Of a stretch of 64,000 nt of DNA, positions 8,983 through 18,444 are shown one piece after another. Under the pieces are notes generated by a model. It did not search any database, was not told the origin of the DNA, and saw nothing but the letters and a program-made list of their open reading frames with translations. The first letter of the stretch is position 1, and the number at the start of each line of letters is the position of its first letter. Position numbers and translations under genes: made by a program. The stretch covers positions 62,001 to 126,000 of the forward strand of contig DYGX01000010.1 of assembly GCA_020724465.1 (NCBI GenBank), in the 5' to 3' direction. The stretch comes from Thermoflexus sp. (lineage in GTDB: Bacteria; Chloroflexota; Anaerolineae; Aggregatilineales; Aggregatilineaceae).

Positions 8983-10146
8983 TTACTCGACGATCGATAG
9001 CACGTCCAGATTCAGGTCGGATGCGCCTGACGCGTCCGTAAACAGGAACGAGGCCATCCAGCCCTCAACCCCGCGATAGGGGTAGTCGATCTCGTCTAAG
9101 GGTAGCACGACTTTGACCCAACTGCCATCTTCATTGCGGCCTACGACGACCACTTCAGTCCCCGCGCTCAACTGCGCGATAGCGTTGTACAGGTCGGCAT
9201 CCGGCCCCTGGCGAACGTTGGCGCCGGCAACCTGCACCGTCGCCGTGGTGTAGACTGGGCCGAAGCTGGATGCGAGGCCGTAGACCCGCCCGTACGCGGG
9301 CGAATAGACCTCGATCCAGAAGTCGTCCGGGCTGCCCAGATAGCTCAGCGTCGTGCCCGGTTCGAGCATGGCGACGATTTCGGCGCTGAAATCCGGCGCG
9401 GCGTAGAGGGCCGGCTTGGACTGCGCGCCGGCAGCCGCGTCGACATAGGTGTTAGGCACGGGCTGCAGATAGGCGGCATCCACCCAGCCGGTCGTTCCGT
9501 CGGCGGTCATCACCTCGGCGAAGACACTTTCCTGCGCGCCGGTGAGGTAGACCAGATCGCCTTCGCCCAGCGATCCGGCCAGCGCAGCGGTGACGTTCGG
9601 CTCGGCAAAGAGGCCCACGGCGTCGGTGGCGCCCAGATGCACCAGGGCCGGCTGCAGATCATCGACCACGTCCCAGGCGGATGCAATCGACCAGCCCGTG
9701 TGGCCATCTGCCGTGACGATGTAGGCCCATTCTTCGCTCTGGCCGAGAACCCGCGCCATATCCCCATGCTCCGCCGCTCCGATCAGCTCCGCTGCCATAC
9801 TCGGCCTGGCGAAGATCGGCGCTCCGGCTTGCGTGGATGTGACAGCCGCCAGCGGCGCAAGCGGGGCCGGAGTGAGCACCACGACCTGCTCCGCCGACAC
9901 GTAGCCCTGGGTGCGCCCGGCATCGACCCACAGCCAGGCACCGGATTCGTCCGTGCTCAGCACGGTGAGCAGCGAGTTGGCAGCGATCTCCACCAGCGGC
10001 TCGCCGGATGACTCCGGCGCGTCATACAGTGGCGCCGCGGTCAGAGTGACCGCCGTGAGCCGGGTTCCTTGTGCGGCAGCGAGATTCGCCCCGCCCAACA
10101 CGATCAGTGAACAAACCAGTAGCCAGACAAATGCGCGTCCTCTCAT
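8983..10146 (-). CDS. Secreted protein with five SH3b-like repeats
   Basis: 387 residues. The ATG at 10146 follows GGAGAG and begins a signal peptide (cleavage near AAAQ-GT). The rest is five tandem SH3b-like units of about 60-70 residues, each opening with an ...APLYDAP/PIFARP/GLFAEP/ALYAAP/NVRQGP strand and closing with a G-W/Y-V pair such as TQGYVS, HTGWSI, TTGWVD. The last unit is the most canonical (GANVRQGPDADYNAI type). SH3b modules in bacteria usually bind peptidoglycan, and no catalytic domain is attached, so this is probably a wall-binding or scaffold protein. It lies downstream of a PstS-like lipoprotein gene on the same strand, with a 175-base gap. Confidence 0.8.
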   Translation of the reverse strand: MRGRAFVWLLVCSLIVLGGANLAAAQGTRLTAVTLTAAPLYDAPESSGEPLVEIAANSLLTVLSTDESGAWLWVDAGRTQGYVSAEQVVVLTPAPLAPLAAVTSTQAGAPIFARPSMAAELIGAAEHGDMARVLGQSEEWAYIVTADGHTGWSIASAWDVVDDLQPALVHLGATDAVGLFAEPNVTAALAGSLGEGDLVYLTGAQESVFAEVMTADGTTGWVDAAYLQPVPNTYVDAAAGAQSKPALYAAPDFSAEIVAMLEPGTTLSYLGSPDDFWIEVYSPAYGRVYGLASSFGPVYTTATVQVAGANVRQGPDADLYNAIAQLSAGTEVVVVGRNEDGSWVKVVLPLDEIDYPYRGVEGWMASFLFTDASGASDLNLDVLSIVE

Positions 10147-10321
10147 GGTTCTCTCCGCGGGTAACTGCAATGATGTGAGGAAGTTGACAGGTTGCATCGC
10201 AATTCAATGCGATTCCTAACGAGCATTATACGCCAACTAAACTGTGAATGCAGCGGGATGGGTCGTATTCGGCGGCGAATGGTTCGAAAAGGGTTTGCGG
10301 CAATAGCCGGGGTGGAGTGTG

Positions 10322-11146
10322 CTAGGGCAGGAGCGTGCCATAGCGGCGGCCAACGATCGCCTGGCCTGCGGCGCTCTGCATCCAGGCGAACCACTCGCGG
10401 TAGATGCTGTGCTCGTCCGGCGCCGTCAGCCCAACAACGACGATCGACGTGCGCAGGGGGTAGGCGCCGCTGCTGACCGTGGCGCGGGTCGGCGCGATCG
10501 GGGTGCTACCCTGGTCGAGCGGGACGGCGCGCACCCTGCCGTCGAGCGCGGCCAGGCTGACGTAGCCGATGGCCCCCGGCGTCTGGGCCACCAGGTCGAT
10601 CGTGCGGGCGCTGCTCAGCGCCAGGCGGGCGGATGGGGTGATGCGCTGGCCGTCCATGATCTGGGCCTGAAAGACCTGGCTGAACTCGGCGTTTGGCTCC
10701 TGCGCGACAACAGTGATGGGCAGCGGCGGGCCGCCGACCTCGGCCCACCAGGTGATGCGGCCCTGGAAGATCTGGCGGATCTGCTCGATCGTAAGCGCGG
10801 CAACGGGGTTGCCCGCATGCACAATGATCGCCAGGCCGTCGTACCCGACCGGCGCAGCCCACAAAGCGGCGCTGGCCGGCACGAACGACGTCAGCGCGTA
10901 GGAAGCCTGGCCCGCCTGCACCTGCTGGATCGCGTTATCCCAGCGCGTGGTCACGCCGCGCAGGCTGATCACGCCGCTGTCCGGCGTGAATTCTGCGGCC
11001 AGTTCCTGGACCAGCGCCACCATCTCAGGCGTGGTCAGAAGCTGCAAGCTGAAGACCTGCGGAGTCGCTGCCGGGGGAGCGATCGTTCCCTGACAGCTCG
11101 CCAGCGCCAAGCTTAAGACAACGATCGTGCGTTTGGCCCGCTTCAT
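10322..11146 (-). CDS. PstS-like phosphate/anion-binding lipoprotein
   Basis: 274 residues. The N terminus MKRAKRTIVVLSLALASC is a lipoprotein signal peptide with the lipidated Cys at 18. The body matches the PstS-like (PBP_like_2) fold: TIEQIRQIFQGRITWWAEVGG is the signature helix, followed by an S-A-R-T-I-D segment, then TPGAIGYVSLAALDGRVRAVPLD. Known members bind phosphate for the Pst importer, but no pstC, pstA, pstB or phoU is nearby. It may be a stand-alone sensor or scavenger. SD GGGGAGG precedes the ATG. It starts 10 bases after the uppP stop, so it is likely in the uppP operon. Confidence 0.8.
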   Translation of the reverse strand: MKRAKRTIVVLSLALASCQGTIAPPAATPQVFSLQLLTTPEMVALVQELAAEFTPDSGVISLRGVTTRWDNAIQQVQAGQASYALTSFVPASAALWAAPVGYDGLAIIVHAGNPVAALTIEQIRQIFQGRITWWAEVGGPPLPITVVAQEPNAEFSQVFQAQIMDGQRITPSARLALSSARTIDLVAQTPGAIGYVSLAALDGRVRAVPLDQGSTPIAPTRATVSSGAYPLRTSIVVVGLTAPDEHSIYREWFAWMQSAAGQAIVGRRYGTLLP

Positions 11147-11156
11147 GCCTCCCCTC

Positions 11157-11987
11157 TCAGGACAAGAGGGCCACCAGCAGACTCAGCGTGCCGAACACAG
11201 CGCAGTAGAGCGCGAACCCATACAACCGCCTGTTTTGCAGCAGGCGCATCAGGAACCAGATGCACAGGTAGCCCACACTGGCCGCCGACACGAAGCCCAC
11301 GACCAGCGGCAGCACCATACTGTCCGCGACCGTTTCACGACCCAGCAGCAGGTCGAGCGCTTGTTTTCCTCCGGCGCCCAGGATCACCGGCGTCCCCAGC
11401 AGAAAGCTGAAGCGCGCCGCCGCGGCGCGAGGCAGCCCGCGCAGAATCCCGGCGGCGATGGTGCTGCCAGAGCGCGAGATGCCCGGAAGGATCGCAAATG
11501 CCTGTGCCACTCCGATCGCAAGCGCATCACGCAGGGTTATGCTGTCCAGAGGCCGGTTCAACATGCCGCGCCGCTCGCTGAGCACGAGCAGCCCTGCCGT
11601 GACGTACAGAAAGCTAGCCACGATCACCGGCTCGTTGGAAATGGATTCGAACAGCCTCTTGACGAACAGCCCCGCTATGGCGACGGGTATGGTGCCCACG
11701 ATAAGCAACAGCAGCAGATGGGCATCCAGTTCTTGACCAGGTGTGTTCTGGGTTGAGCGCGTCTTGAGCGCCGTCCAGCCGGCGCGCAGCAGAGTCAACC
11801 AGTCGCGCCAGAAATACGCCAGCACGGCCACCAGGGTACCGAGGTGAACCACCACATCAAAGGTGAGCGGTGGCTCTTCCCAACCAAGCCACAGGGGGAC
11901 CAGCACCAGGTGGCCGGAGCTGGAAACAGGCAGGAATTCAGTCGCCCCTTGCACGACACCAAGCACGATGGCTCGAATAAGATCCAC
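11157..11987 (-). CDS. uppP: Undecaprenyl-diphosphatase UppP/BacA
   Basis: 276 residues. Integral membrane enzyme that removes a phosphate from undecaprenyl pyrophosphate, recycling the lipid carrier for peptidoglycan and other envelope polymers. The two diagnostic motifs are present: GATEFLPVSSSGHL near the N terminus (Glu, Ser and His of the active site) and GISRSGSTIAAGILRG in the middle (catalytic Arg/Ser). I chose the GTG at 11987 because AAAGGA sits six bases before it and it gives the usual start DLIRAIVLGVVQG; an upstream GTG at 12002 adds five residues. Its loss causes bacitracin sensitivity in other bacteria. It leads an operon with the PstS-like gene. Confidence 0.96.
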   Translation of the reverse strand: MDLIRAIVLGVVQGATEFLPVSSSGHLVLVPLWLGWEEPPLTFDVVVHLGTLVAVLAYFWRDWLTLLRAGWTALKTRSTQNTPGQELDAHLLLLLIVGTIPVAIAGLFVKRLFESISNEPVIVASFLYVTAGLLVLSERRGMLNRPLDSITLRDALAIGVAQAFAILPGISRSGSTIAAGILRGLPRAAAARFSFLLGTPVILGAGGKQALDLLLGRETVADSMVLPLVVGFVSAASVGYLCIWFLMRLLQNRRLYGFALYCAVFGTLSLLVALLS

Positions 11988-12158
11988 GTAGAATCCTTTC
12001 ACCGTTGCGGTGACGCAGCTATGCTTGTTCTAGTTTAGGGTACGCTTAGCGCAATGCCAACCCACAGCCCACTAGCAGGCACAATTGCACGCTGGCTCGT
12101 CGCAGGCCCGGCCCGCAGACCGTCCCCAGGGCAGGCGGCCGTACCGCGTGGCGCTGGT

Positions 12159-13310
12159 TCAGCCCACCGGCGGGACGTTCACGCCTTCCTGCGTCCCGGT
12201 GACCGGTTCATAGGTCGCCAGGAAGGCAGCCGCGTAGTCGTCAAAAGTGCCGTCCACAATGGCGGCGCGCAGCTCACGCATCAGCGTCAGCAGAAAATGC
12301 AGGTTGTGAAGGCTGAGTAGCTGGTGCCCCAGGATCTCGCCCGCTTTGACCAGGTGGCGCACATAACCGCGCGAGAACGTCCGGCAGGCGTAGCAGGTGC
12401 AGCCCGGCTCGATCGGATCGTGATCGGTAGCATAGCGCAGGTTGCGCATGTTGATCCGGCCCGTCCGGGTGAAGGCGGCGCCGTTGCGCGCGATGCGCGT
12501 CGGCAGGACGCAGTCGAAGATATCGACGCCGCGCGCCACCCCGTGCACCAGATCTTCCGGGCTGCCGACACCCATCAGGTAGCGCGGACGGTTCACCGGC
12601 AGCAGGGATGTTGTCAGCTCGAGGGTGGTATACATCTGGGCTTTGGTCTCGCCCACCGCCAGCCCGCCGATGGCATAGCCTGGCAGGTCCAGGCTGGTCA
12701 CTTCCCGGACGGACTGCTCGCGCAGGTCCGCGAAGATCCCCCCTTGCACGATGCCAAACAGCGCCTGGCGATCGGGATCGCCGCTGCGCAGATGTTCATC
12801 CAGGCAGCGGTGCAGCCAGCGGTGCGTGCGTTCCAGCGCGGCTTCGACGGCGCCGCGCTCGTTTGGGACAGGACATTCATCGAAGGCCATGATGATGTCC
12901 GCGCCCAGGTTGTGCTGGATCTGGATGGACTTTTCGGGTGTGAAGCGGTGTTTTGAGCCGTCGTGATGGCTGCGAAACGTGACACCGTCGCTGTCGATCT
13001 GACGGATCTCGCCCAGGCTGAAGACCTGGAACCCCCCGGAGTCGGTGAGTAGAGGGCCGTCCCAGCCCATGAACGCATGCAGCCCACCGAAATCCGCGAT
13101 CAGCGCGTCGCCTGGTCGCAGGTACAGGTGATAGGTGTTGGCGAGAATCAGCGTCGCGCCCATCTCGCGCAGCTCGCGAGGCTGGACGGCTTTGACCGTC
13201 GCCTGCGTGCCGACCGGGGCGAACACCGGCGTGGGAACGGATCCGTGCGGCGTCTGAAGGACGCCGGCTCGCGCGGCGCCGTGCTGAGCTTCGAGTGCAA
13301 ACTCAAACAT
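12159..13310 (-). CDS. tgt: Queuine/preQ1 tRNA-guanine transglycosylase
   Basis: 383 residues, the usual length. Tgt exchanges guanine 34 in the anticodon of tRNA Asp, Asn, His and Tyr for preQ1 in bacteria. Motifs: TDSGGFQVFSLG (89-100) with the general Asp90, VDIFDCVLPTR with the nucleophile near Asp266, and the zinc site CTCYACR...H (Cys304, Cys306, Cys309, His335). The start is the ATG at 13310. The other queuosine genes (queA, queC-F) are not in the window. A probable -10 (TATAAT) lies upstream at 13386-13391 on the minus strand. Confidence 0.97.
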   Translation of the reverse strand: MFEFALEAQHGAARAGVLQTPHGSVPTPVFAPVGTQATVKAVQPRELREMGATLILANTYHLYLRPGDALIADFGGLHAFMGWDGPLLTDSGGFQVFSLGEIRQIDSDGVTFRSHHDGSKHRFTPEKSIQIQHNLGADIIMAFDECPVPNERGAVEAALERTHRWLHRCLDEHLRSGDPDRQALFGIVQGGIFADLREQSVREVTSLDLPGYAIGGLAVGETKAQMYTTLELTTSLLPVNRPRYLMGVGSPEDLVHGVARGVDIFDCVLPTRIARNGAAFTRTGRINMRNLRYATDHDPIEPGCTCYACRTFSRGYVRHLVKAGEILGHQLLSLHNLHFLLTLMRELRAAIVDGTFDDYAAAFLATYEPVTGTQEGVNVPPVG

Positions 13311-13385
13311 GTCGTCTTGTGTTGAATGAGGCCGTGCTTGCTGTGAGGCCCCGTGCGGCTTCGTTGGGTCGCATATAAGACCCCC

Positions 13386-13391
13386 ATTATA
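13386..13391 (-). promoter_or_regulatory. Possible -10 element of the tgt promoter
   Basis: On the minus strand the sequence reads TATAAT, about 75 bases before the tgt ATG. No convincing -35 is found at 16-18 bases spacing, so this is a weak call. Confidence 0.35.
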
Positions 13392-13485
13392 TCAAGAGAC
13401 ACGAATTACGCGAATTGCGCTCTGCGTGCCGGCCCGGAGCCGGGGTAGGCCGTGCAATGACCGGGTGAATCGTGCCGGCTATCAC

Positions 13486-13515
13486 TTTTCTGAGCGGATT
13501 CAATGATGTTATAAT
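13486..13515 (+). promoter_or_regulatory. Probable promoter of the small unknown gene
   Basis: A perfect -10 hexamer TATAAT (13510-13515) with a T-rich, imperfect -35 (TTTTCT at 13486-13491) 18 bases upstream. It lies about 75 bases before the ATG at 13590 and in a locally A+T-rich patch. Confidence 0.5.
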
Positions 13516-13589
13516 GGCGCGTGCAGTTGTCTCGCCAAACGGGCGCGACGCGCTGCGCCGAGACCGGTTCCATAGGGAGCAAGCACGCG

Positions 13590-14000
13590 ATGCGTCACTT
13601 TCAAACGCTTGATTCAGTCAGCTACGATGAAACGAACGATACCCTGCTGGTTTCCTGCAGCGATCAAGACCCCTGCGAGCCGGTTTTGTGGTTTGGCCGC
13701 GAGGGGCCGTATCTGAGTGTCTCGGCCAGCCACGGCCCGCTTGAGATCGCACTGCGCTTGCGCCAGCGAGATGTCGAAACCAGCCTGGCCCAGCTTCGGC
13801 CCACCGAGCGTCTGACCGTCATGCGCATGGTTGGCACCGGCCAGGCCCATCTGGAGCTGGGGCTGTCCACGGCCGGCGAGCTGCTGGTGCGCACGGCTAT
13901 CATCGCGGATGCGACCGGTCACATCGCGATCAACATGGTCCTCACGCCGTCCGCGCGCGCCCGGCTGTACGAGTGGCTGGAGGTGGAGCACGCCGAGTAG
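13590..14000 (+). CDS. Small hypothetical protein
   Basis: 136 residues from the ATG at 13590, which follows GGGAG by about ten bases; the frame is open further upstream to 13521 but that part overlaps the promoter. The protein is rich in charged and small residues with a predicted mixed alpha/beta fold (LLVSCSDQDPCEPVLWFGREGPYLSVSAS...), no signal peptide, no membrane segment and no motif I recognise. The final helix ends ARLYEWLEVEHAE. It lies between tgt and the glycine riboswitch and has its own promoter. Function unknown. Confidence 0.65.
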   Translation: MRHFQTLDSVSYDETNDTLLVSCSDQDPCEPVLWFGREGPYLSVSASHGPLEIALRLRQRDVETSLAQLRPTERLTVMRMVGTGQAHLELGLSTAGELLVRTAIIADATGHIAINMVLTPSARARLYEWLEVEHAE

Positions 14001-14030
14001 CGCCCACAAGAAGCGTAGCATAGACCGGCT

Positions 14031-14230
14031 GTGGGGAGAGTGCCGCGCCGCGCGCGGCCACCGAAGGGGCAAGCAGGGCCGGCTGGTGACTGGTGGCTCT
14101 GGCGAAACTCTCAGGTTTCCGTACTCGCAGTTCCGTGTTCCCTCTGGAAAGCGCCCCGCCGGGCAGGGGCGCGCCGACGGGGCAAGCCCGCCAGGCGGGT
14201 GAATCTCTCAGGCCAGACGACAGAGGCAAA
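14031..14230 (+). ncRNA. Tandem glycine riboswitch (two aptamers)
   Basis: Two consecutive copies of the glycine aptamer core sit upstream of gcvH. Aptamer 1 (about 14031-14130) has GGGGAGAG, then CCGAAGGGGCAAGC at 14061, then GAAACTCTCAGG at 14103. Aptamer 2 (about 14138-14226) has CCTCTG (14140-14145), then CCGACGGGGCAAGC, then GAATCTCTCAGGC, and closes with CAGAGG (14221-14226), which pairs with 14140-14145 as P1. The consensus cores of this class are known from many gcv operons. Glycine binding should stabilise P1 of aptamer 2 and compete with the terminator that overlaps it, so this is expected to be an ON switch for glycine cleavage. An Arg/Gly-rich open frame across it is not a gene. 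Confidence 0.93.
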
Positions 14231-14263
14231 CAGTCAGGCGGATCTGTTTGCCTTTGTGTTTTT
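14222..14263 (+). terminator. Riboswitch expression platform: intrinsic terminator
   Basis: AGGCAAACAG (14224-14233) pairs perfectly with CTGTTTGCCT (14244-14253), extended to 12 bp by flanking bases, with a 10-base loop and a T-rich tail (14253-14263). The left arm shares 14222-14226 with the P1 strand of aptamer 2, so aptamer closure and terminator formation are mutually exclusive at the base of the stem. Confidence 0.9.
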
Positions 14264-14371
14264 CGAAACCGTCCGGCGACCGGCTTTGCCGCGCCGGCAC
14301 GCGCGCAGCCCCGCTCTGAGGGCCGCGTCTGACCTTAATATATAGAGCAAGCTCAGAAAGGACTTTCCGAC

Positions 14372-14767
14372 ATGGCAGAATGGAAAACCCCCGAGGACCT
14401 GAAATACACCGAGAACGACGAGTGGATTCGCGTCGAAGGTGACACCGCCAAGATCGGCCTGACCGATTACGCGCAGGACCACCTCTCCGACCTGGTTTTT
14501 GTCGAGCTGCCAGACGTGGGCGAGGTGCTGACGAAGGGCGAGGCGTTCGCCTCGGTCGAGAGCGTGAAGGCGGCCTCAGACGTCTACGCGCCGGCCAGCG
14601 GCGAGGTGATCGCCGTCAACAGCAAGCTGGACGACGCCCCCGAAACGATCAACAGCGATCCGTATGGCGAAGGCTGGTTTGTGGAGATCAAGCTGAGCAA
14701 TAAGGCCGAGCTAAACGACCTGATGGACGCGGCGGCGTACGCCAAGCACTGCGCCGCTCGCGAGTAA
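14372..14767 (+). CDS. gcvH: Glycine cleavage system H protein
   Basis: 131 residues. Lipoyl carrier protein that shuttles the aminomethyl group from P protein to T protein. The lipoylation site is Lys66 in ESVKAASDV, flanked by the usual VELPDVGEVL hairpin and the NSDPYGEGWFVEIKLS C-terminal hairpin. SD AGAAAGGAC precedes the ATG. First gene behind the tandem glycine riboswitch, followed by the two P subunits. Length and motifs are standard. Confidence 0.97.
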   Translation: MAEWKTPEDLKYTENDEWIRVEGDTAKIGLTDYAQDHLSDLVFVELPDVGEVLTKGEAFASVESVKAASDVYAPASGEVIAVNSKLDDAPETINSDPYGEGWFVEIKLSNKAELNDLMDAAAYAKHCAARE

Positions 14768-14805
14768 ATGCCCGGCCCGGATGCCTGCCAGGCCGAACGG
14801 GGCGC

Positions 14806-14828
14806 GCGGGCGGGCTGGCCCCGCCCGC
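14806..14828 (+). other. Hairpin between gcvH and gcvPA
   Basis: A perfect 9-bp G+C-only stem (14806-14814 with 14820-14828) and 5-base loop in the 152-base gap between the two genes. There is no T-run after it. It could stabilise the gcvH message or attenuate read-through; role inferred only. Confidence 0.45.
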
Positions 14829-14919
14829 CGACCCCATGGCATGACCGTGTATCCCCGGCGGGTGCGCGGATGTTCGGCTGGCGTTCCTGATGGCGTATTG
14901 ACTGAGGAGTCACCCCCAG

Positions 14920-16284
<1,365 letters not shown>

Positions 16285-16296
16285 GCAGGGGACAGG

Positions 16297-17832
16297 ATGG
16301 CGAAGATGGAAACCGAGAAACTGACCGAACTGAAGACCGGCCCGGCGAACGGCGCCCCCGAGCCTCTTGAACCCTTGATCTACGAGCTGGGCGCGCCCGG
16401 CCGTGTGGGCGTGTCGCTGCCCAAGACAGACGTGCCGGAAGCCGAACTGCCCGCCGACCTGCTGCGCGCAGACCTGGATCTGCCGGAAGTCAGCGAGCTG
16501 GACGTCGTGCGCCATTTCGTGCGTCTCAGCCAGCTCAACCACTCGATCGACACCGGCTTCTACCCGCTGGGGTCGTGCACCATGAAGTACAACCCCAAGC
16601 TGAACGAAGACATGGCGCGCCTGCCCGGTTTTGCGCTGGCGCACCCCCTACAGGACCCAACCGCGACGCAGGGCGCGCTGGCGCTGATGTACACCCTGCA
16701 GCAGTGGCTGGCCGAGATCAGCGGGATGAAGGCCGTCAGCCTGCAGCCCGCCGCCGGGGCGCAGGGCGAGTTCGCCGGCATCCTGATGATCCGCGCCTAT
16801 CATCTGGCGAACGGCGAGGGGCATCGCACCAAGATCATCGTGCCGGACAGCGCCCACGGCACCAACCCCGCCACGACCGCGATGGCAGGGCTGCAGGTGG
16901 TCGAGATCCCCTCGGACGAGAACGGCGATGTCGATCTCGACAAGCTGCACGAGGTGTGCGGCGACGATGTCGCTGGCATGATGATCACCGTGCCCAACAC
17001 CCTCGGCGTCTTCGAAACCCATATCAAAGATATCGTGGACGCCATTCACGGCTGCGGTGGCCTGATGTACATGGACGGCGCGAACATGAACGCCATGCTC
17101 GGCGTCGCCAAACCGGCGGACCTGGGCTTCGACGTCATGCACTACAACCTGCACAAGACCTTCAGCACGCCGCACGGCGGTGGCGGCCCCGGCAGCGGGC
17201 CGGTCGCGGCGGGCGAAAAGCTGGCGCCGTTCCTGCCTGGCCCCGTGGTGACCGTCCTGGAAGAAGGGGACGACGAAAACCCGCCGCTCTACGGGTTCAC
17301 CATGCCCGAACAGAGCATCGGGCGGCTCAAGGCGTTCTGGGGCAACTTCGGTATGATGGTGCGGGCGTTTGCCTATATCGCGACCTACGGCGCGCAGGGC
17401 CTGCGCTCCGTCACCGATCACGCTGTGCTCAACGCGAACTACATCCGCGCGCGCCTCAAGGGCGTCTATCCCATGCCCTTCGACCGCATGTGCGGGCACG
17501 AGTTCGTCTGCGAGGGACACTGGAAGGATATCGAGGGCGTTCACGCGCTGGACATTTCCAAGCGCCTGATGGACTACGGCATCCACCCGCCAACCAACTA
17601 CTTCCCGCTGATCGTGCCCGAGGCGCTGCTGATCGAGCCGACCGAAACCGAGTCCAAGGAAGCCTGCGACCGCTTCGTCGAGGCGATGCTGAAGATCGCC
17701 GAGGAAGCGCGCACCAATCCAGAACTGCTGCACGAGGCGCCGCATGTCACGCCGGTGGGGCGGGTGGACGACGTGCTGGCCGCCAAGCAGCTTGTGCTGT
17801 GCTGCCGCCCGATTCCCGAGCACGGCGCCTAG
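16297..17832 (+). CDS. gcvPB: Glycine dehydrogenase (decarboxylating) subunit 2 (P protein beta)
   Basis: 511 residues; slightly longer than usual because of a polar N-terminal tail of about 20 residues. It carries the PLP lysine, Lys287, in HYNLHKTFSTPHGGGGPGSG (282-301), and the GFYPLGSCTMKYNPK signature (87-101). With GcvPA it forms the P protein. SD AGGGGACAGG lies before the ATG. It is the last gene of the riboswitch-controlled operon; a strong terminator follows at 17851. gcvT and lpd are absent from the window, so T protein and dihydrolipoyl dehydrogenase must be elsewhere. Confidence 0.97.
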   Translation: MAKMETEKLTELKTGPANGAPEPLEPLIYELGAPGRVGVSLPKTDVPEAELPADLLRADLDLPEVSELDVVRHFVRLSQLNHSIDTGFYPLGSCTMKYNPKLNEDMARLPGFALAHPLQDPTATQGALALMYTLQQWLAEISGMKAVSLQPAAGAQGEFAGILMIRAYHLANGEGHRTKIIVPDSAHGTNPATTAMAGLQVVEIPSDENGDVDLDKLHEVCGDDVAGMMITVPNTLGVFETHIKDIVDAIHGCGGLMYMDGANMNAMLGVAKPADLGFDVMHYNLHKTFSTPHGGGGPGSGPVAAGEKLAPFLPGPVVTVLEEGDDENPPLYGFTMPEQSIGRLKAFWGNFGMMVRAFAYIATYGAQGLRSVTDHAVLNANYIRARLKGVYPMPFDRMCGHEFVCEGHWKDIEGVHALDISKRLMDYGIHPPTNYFPLIVPEALLIEPTETESKEACDRFVEAMLKIAEEARTNPELLHEAPHVTPVGRVDDVLAAKQLVLCCRPIPEHGA

Positions 17833-17850
17833 GGGCGCGAAAACCCAGTC

Positions 17851-17879
17851 CGGCGGGCCGCCAGGCCCGCCGTTTTTTT
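17851..17879 (+). terminator. Intrinsic terminator of the gcv operon
   Basis: Perfect 9-bp stem (CGGCGGGCC 17851-17859 with GGCCCGCCG 17864-17872), 4-base loop, then seven T (17873-17879), just after the gcvPB stop. Confidence 0.92.
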
Positions 17880-17917
17880 GTTGCGCCGCGTGTCTCAATT
17901 GGCGATGACGTTTCATC

Positions 17918-17947
17918 TTGACATTGGGCCAAGAAACGAAGTAAAAT
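17918..17947 (+). promoter_or_regulatory. Strong sigma-70-type promoter of the Lrp gene
   Basis: TTGACA (17918-17923), 18-base spacer, TAAAAT (17942-17947), 23 bases before the ATG at 17971. The patch is markedly A+T-rich in this G+C-rich sequence. The short leader leaves room for autoregulation by the Lrp-type product, though no clear operator palindrome is visible. Confidence 0.75.
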
Positions 17948-17970
17948 CATAAAAATGGAGAAATCGCCGA

Positions 17971-18438
17971 ATGATAGACGAGATTAACTCTCAAATCCTG
18001 AATATTCTTCAGGAAGACGCGCGGACGTCCAACGCCGAGATCGCGCGGCGGCTGGGCATGGCGCCTTCGGCCATTTTGGAACGCATCCGCAAGCTGGAAG
18101 CATCCGGCGTCATTCAGGGCTACACGGCGCGGGTCAATCCGCGGGCGCTCGGCCTGGGCCTGACCGCCTTCATTCTGGTGCGGACCAACGACCGCGCCGA
18201 CGATCTGCCGACCAGCCGGGCGCTGGCCGCGCTGCCTGAAGTGCTTGAGGTGCACCACGTGGCCGGCGAGGACTGCTATCTCGTCAAGGTGCGCGTGCGC
18301 GACACCGCGGCTTTGGGGGAGCTACTGCGCACGCAGTTCGCCGCGCAGCAAAATATTCAGTCTACCCGCACGACGATCGTCCTGGAGACGGTGAAAGAAA
18401 TCACCGCGCTGCCGATAGCGATACACAAGGAGGGCTAG
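17971..18438 (+). CDS. Lrp/AsnC family transcriptional regulator
   Basis: 155 residues. N-terminal winged helix-turn-helix (about 1-60; NSQILNILQEDARTSNAEIARRLGMAPSAILERIRKLEASGVIQGYTA) followed by the RAM/AsnC ligand-binding domain (about 70-140; AFILVRTN, LPEVLEVHHVAGEDCYLVKVR). Members sense amino acids and form octamers. The EamA-type transporter starts six bases downstream, a common pairing in which the regulator controls an amino-acid exporter. The nearby glycine cleavage operon suggests glycine or a related amino acid as effector, but that is inference. Confidence 0.95.
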   Translation: MIDEINSQILNILQEDARTSNAEIARRLGMAPSAILERIRKLEASGVIQGYTARVNPRALGLGLTAFILVRTNDRADDLPTSRALAALPEVLEVHHVAGEDCYLVKVRVRDTAALGELLRTQFAAQQNIQSTRTTIVLETVKEITALPIAIHKEG

Positions 18439-18444
18439 GCAGCT

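Noticed and set aside
14031-14345. Arg/Gly/Ser-rich open frame across the region upstream of gcvH
   Set aside because: It runs through both glycine aptamers and the terminator, has odd composition and no start signal; the RNA reading is far stronger.
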